From positions 1 to 5,551 of the forward strand of contig CAZHUZ010000033.1 in NCBI GenBank assembly GCA_964535835.1: DNA of 5,551 nucleotides, in the 5' to 3' direction. The translations under genes and the position numbers were made by a program. The notes beneath the pieces were generated by a model. That model was given only the letters and a program-made list of their open reading frames with translations. It ran no database searches and had not been told where the DNA came from. Each line of letters begins with the position of its first letter. The stretch's first letter is position 1. Below, in pieces: positions 4,840-5,551 of the stretch. Origin of the DNA: JAPUDQ01 sp964535835. Its GTDB lineage: Bacteria; Patescibacteriota; Saccharimonadia; Saccharimonadales; Saccharimonadaceae.

Positions 4840-5436
4840 GTGATTGACGCATTATTTGGCTCAAAAACCCGAGTAAAACTGTTGCACCTATTTTTGAACA
4901 ACCCTAACAGGGCTTTTTATGTACGCGAGATTACACGTAAGATTGATGAACAGATCAATTCTGTTCGTCGTGAGCTCGCAAACATGCTCAGTATCGGCAT
5001 CATCAAGAGTGAGACCAGCAACAACAGGCTCTATTATGAGATTAATCAAGAGTATCCGCATTACAAGCCGCTGCATGAGATCTTTTCTGATACGAAGGCC
5101 GGTACTGCTACGGTTGAGGCAAAGGTTGATGCAAACGATTGGCCAAAGCGCCTCAAATCACTCGGCGACGTACGAGTATTGATATTCTCAGGAGGACTTG
5201 TCAAAGGATCAACAAGTGATATTGACGTATTGATTGCTGGTGATACAAACAAGACTCAGGTAAAGAAATTTATAAAAGAGCTTGAGGAAGAAGAAAACCG
5301 CAGTCTCAATTTTGTCGTTATGAGCTATCAAGACTTTTATTACCGTCTGAGTATCCGTGATCGATTTGTCGTTGCCATCACGTCAGGCAAGCATACAGTC
5401 ATCGCTGATACTGAAAATATTGTAAGTGATGTATAA
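4840..5436 (+). CDS. Winged-helix protein with nucleotidyltransferase-like domain
   Basis: A 198-residue cytoplasmic two-domain protein. Residues 1-75 form an ArsR/MarR-like winged helix: FGSKTRVKLLHLFLNNP, FYVREITRKI, INSVRRELANMLSIGIIKSE recognition helix, then a LYYEINQEYP wing. A short linker follows. Residues 100-190 resemble the minimal nucleotidyltransferase (MNT, pol-beta fold): FSGGLVKGSTSDIDVLIAG carries the D127-x-D129 pair. However, the canonical GS doublet before it reads SGG, and N157 occupies the expected third-carboxylate position. Catalysis is therefore doubtful, and nucleotide sensing or pure DNA-binding regulation is as plausible. The start is GTG 4840, supported by GAGAGGG (4824-4830) 9 nt upstream. 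It has its own promoter and probably forms an operon with the next gene. The regulon is unknown. Confidence 0.75.
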   Translation: MIDALFGSKTRVKLLHLFLNNPNRAFYVREITRKIDEQINSVRRELANMLSIGIIKSETSNNRLYYEINQEYPHYKPLHEIFSDTKAGTATVEAKVDANDWPKRLKSLGDVRVLIFSGGLVKGSTSDIDVLIAGDTNKTQVKKFIKELEEEENRSLNFVVMSYQDFYYRLSIRDRFVVAITSGKHTVIADTENIVSDV

Positions 5437-5450
5437 ATAAAGGAGATTCT

Positions 5451-5551
5451 ATGGAGCTATCATACCGCGGAGGCAACTGTGTCGAAATTGCTGTCAAAAA
5501 AGAAACACTTGTGATCGATGGCAAACTGTCATTGCTTGGTTTGAAGGATAT
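5451..5551 (+). CDS. Metallo-beta-lactamase-fold hydrolase, N-terminal fragment
   Basis: Thirty-three complete codons are present before the window ends. The peptide MELSYRGGNCVEIAVKKETLVIDGKLSLLGLKD follows the pattern of UlaG/UPF0173-like metallo-beta-lactamase-fold proteins. A first strand ends in G-x-C/S, a second strand follows, and then a V-I-D motif ends the third strand. The metal-binding HxHxDH motif would lie beyond the window, so the assignment is tentative. AGGAG (5441-5445) sits 5 nt before ATG. The 14-nt gap to the winged-helix gene suggests co-transcription. Confidence 0.55.
   Translation, partial: MELSYRGGNCVEIAVKKETLVIDGKLSLLGLKD

Overview
The window looks like chromosomal DNA of a small-genome bacterium of the Candidate Phyla Radiation, most likely Candidatus Saccharibacteria (TM7). 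This is inferred from protein style (a ThrRS without a TGS domain, a small winged-helix/Cas2-fold regulator, a winged-helix/nucleotidyltransferase fusion), tight gene packing, moderate GC and standard-code reading. No rRNA or marker gene confirms it.

Layout. Positions 1-77 hold a complete tRNA-Val(GAC) on the minus strand with an encoded CCA. Its 5' flank (78-335) has no protein gene. It carries two fragments resembling the 5' half of that tRNA (120-134 inverted, 159-182 direct), a minus-strand TATAAT box, and a 14-bp palindrome. Positions 336-839 (minus) encode a 167-residue regulator with an N-terminal winged helix and a PaaX-type, Cas2-like ferredoxin domain. A 40-bp palindrome (852-891) sits between this gene and the divergent thrS promoter. 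A second copy of the same layout lies beyond the 3' end of the regulator gene.

On the plus strand a probable promoter (894-924) starts a leader of about 185 nt. It ends in a T-box antiterminator (bulge TGGAACC at 1020-1026) followed by an intrinsic terminator. The leader precedes thrS (1117-2967), so the operon is probably controlled by tRNA-Thr charging. thrS is followed with almost no gaps by a HAD-fold 5'-nucleotidase-like gene (2978-3583), an alkyltransferase-like DNA-lesion-binding gene (3567-3869) and miaA (3869-4759). The neighbours overlap by 17 nt and 1 nt, so the four genes look co-transcribed and partly coupled in translation.

A new transcription unit starts after miaA. An extended -10 promoter (about 4802-4810) precedes a GTG-started winged-helix/nucleotidyltransferase-like gene (4840-5436). 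That gene is followed at 14 nt by the first 33 codons of a gene resembling metallo-beta-lactamase-fold hydrolases, cut by the window end.

The least ordinary parts are the regulatory DNA: the T-box in front of thrS, the paired palindromes flanking the Cas2-fold regulator, and the tRNA-derived fragments upstream of tRNA-Val, one of which is complementary to the D-arm of that tRNA.
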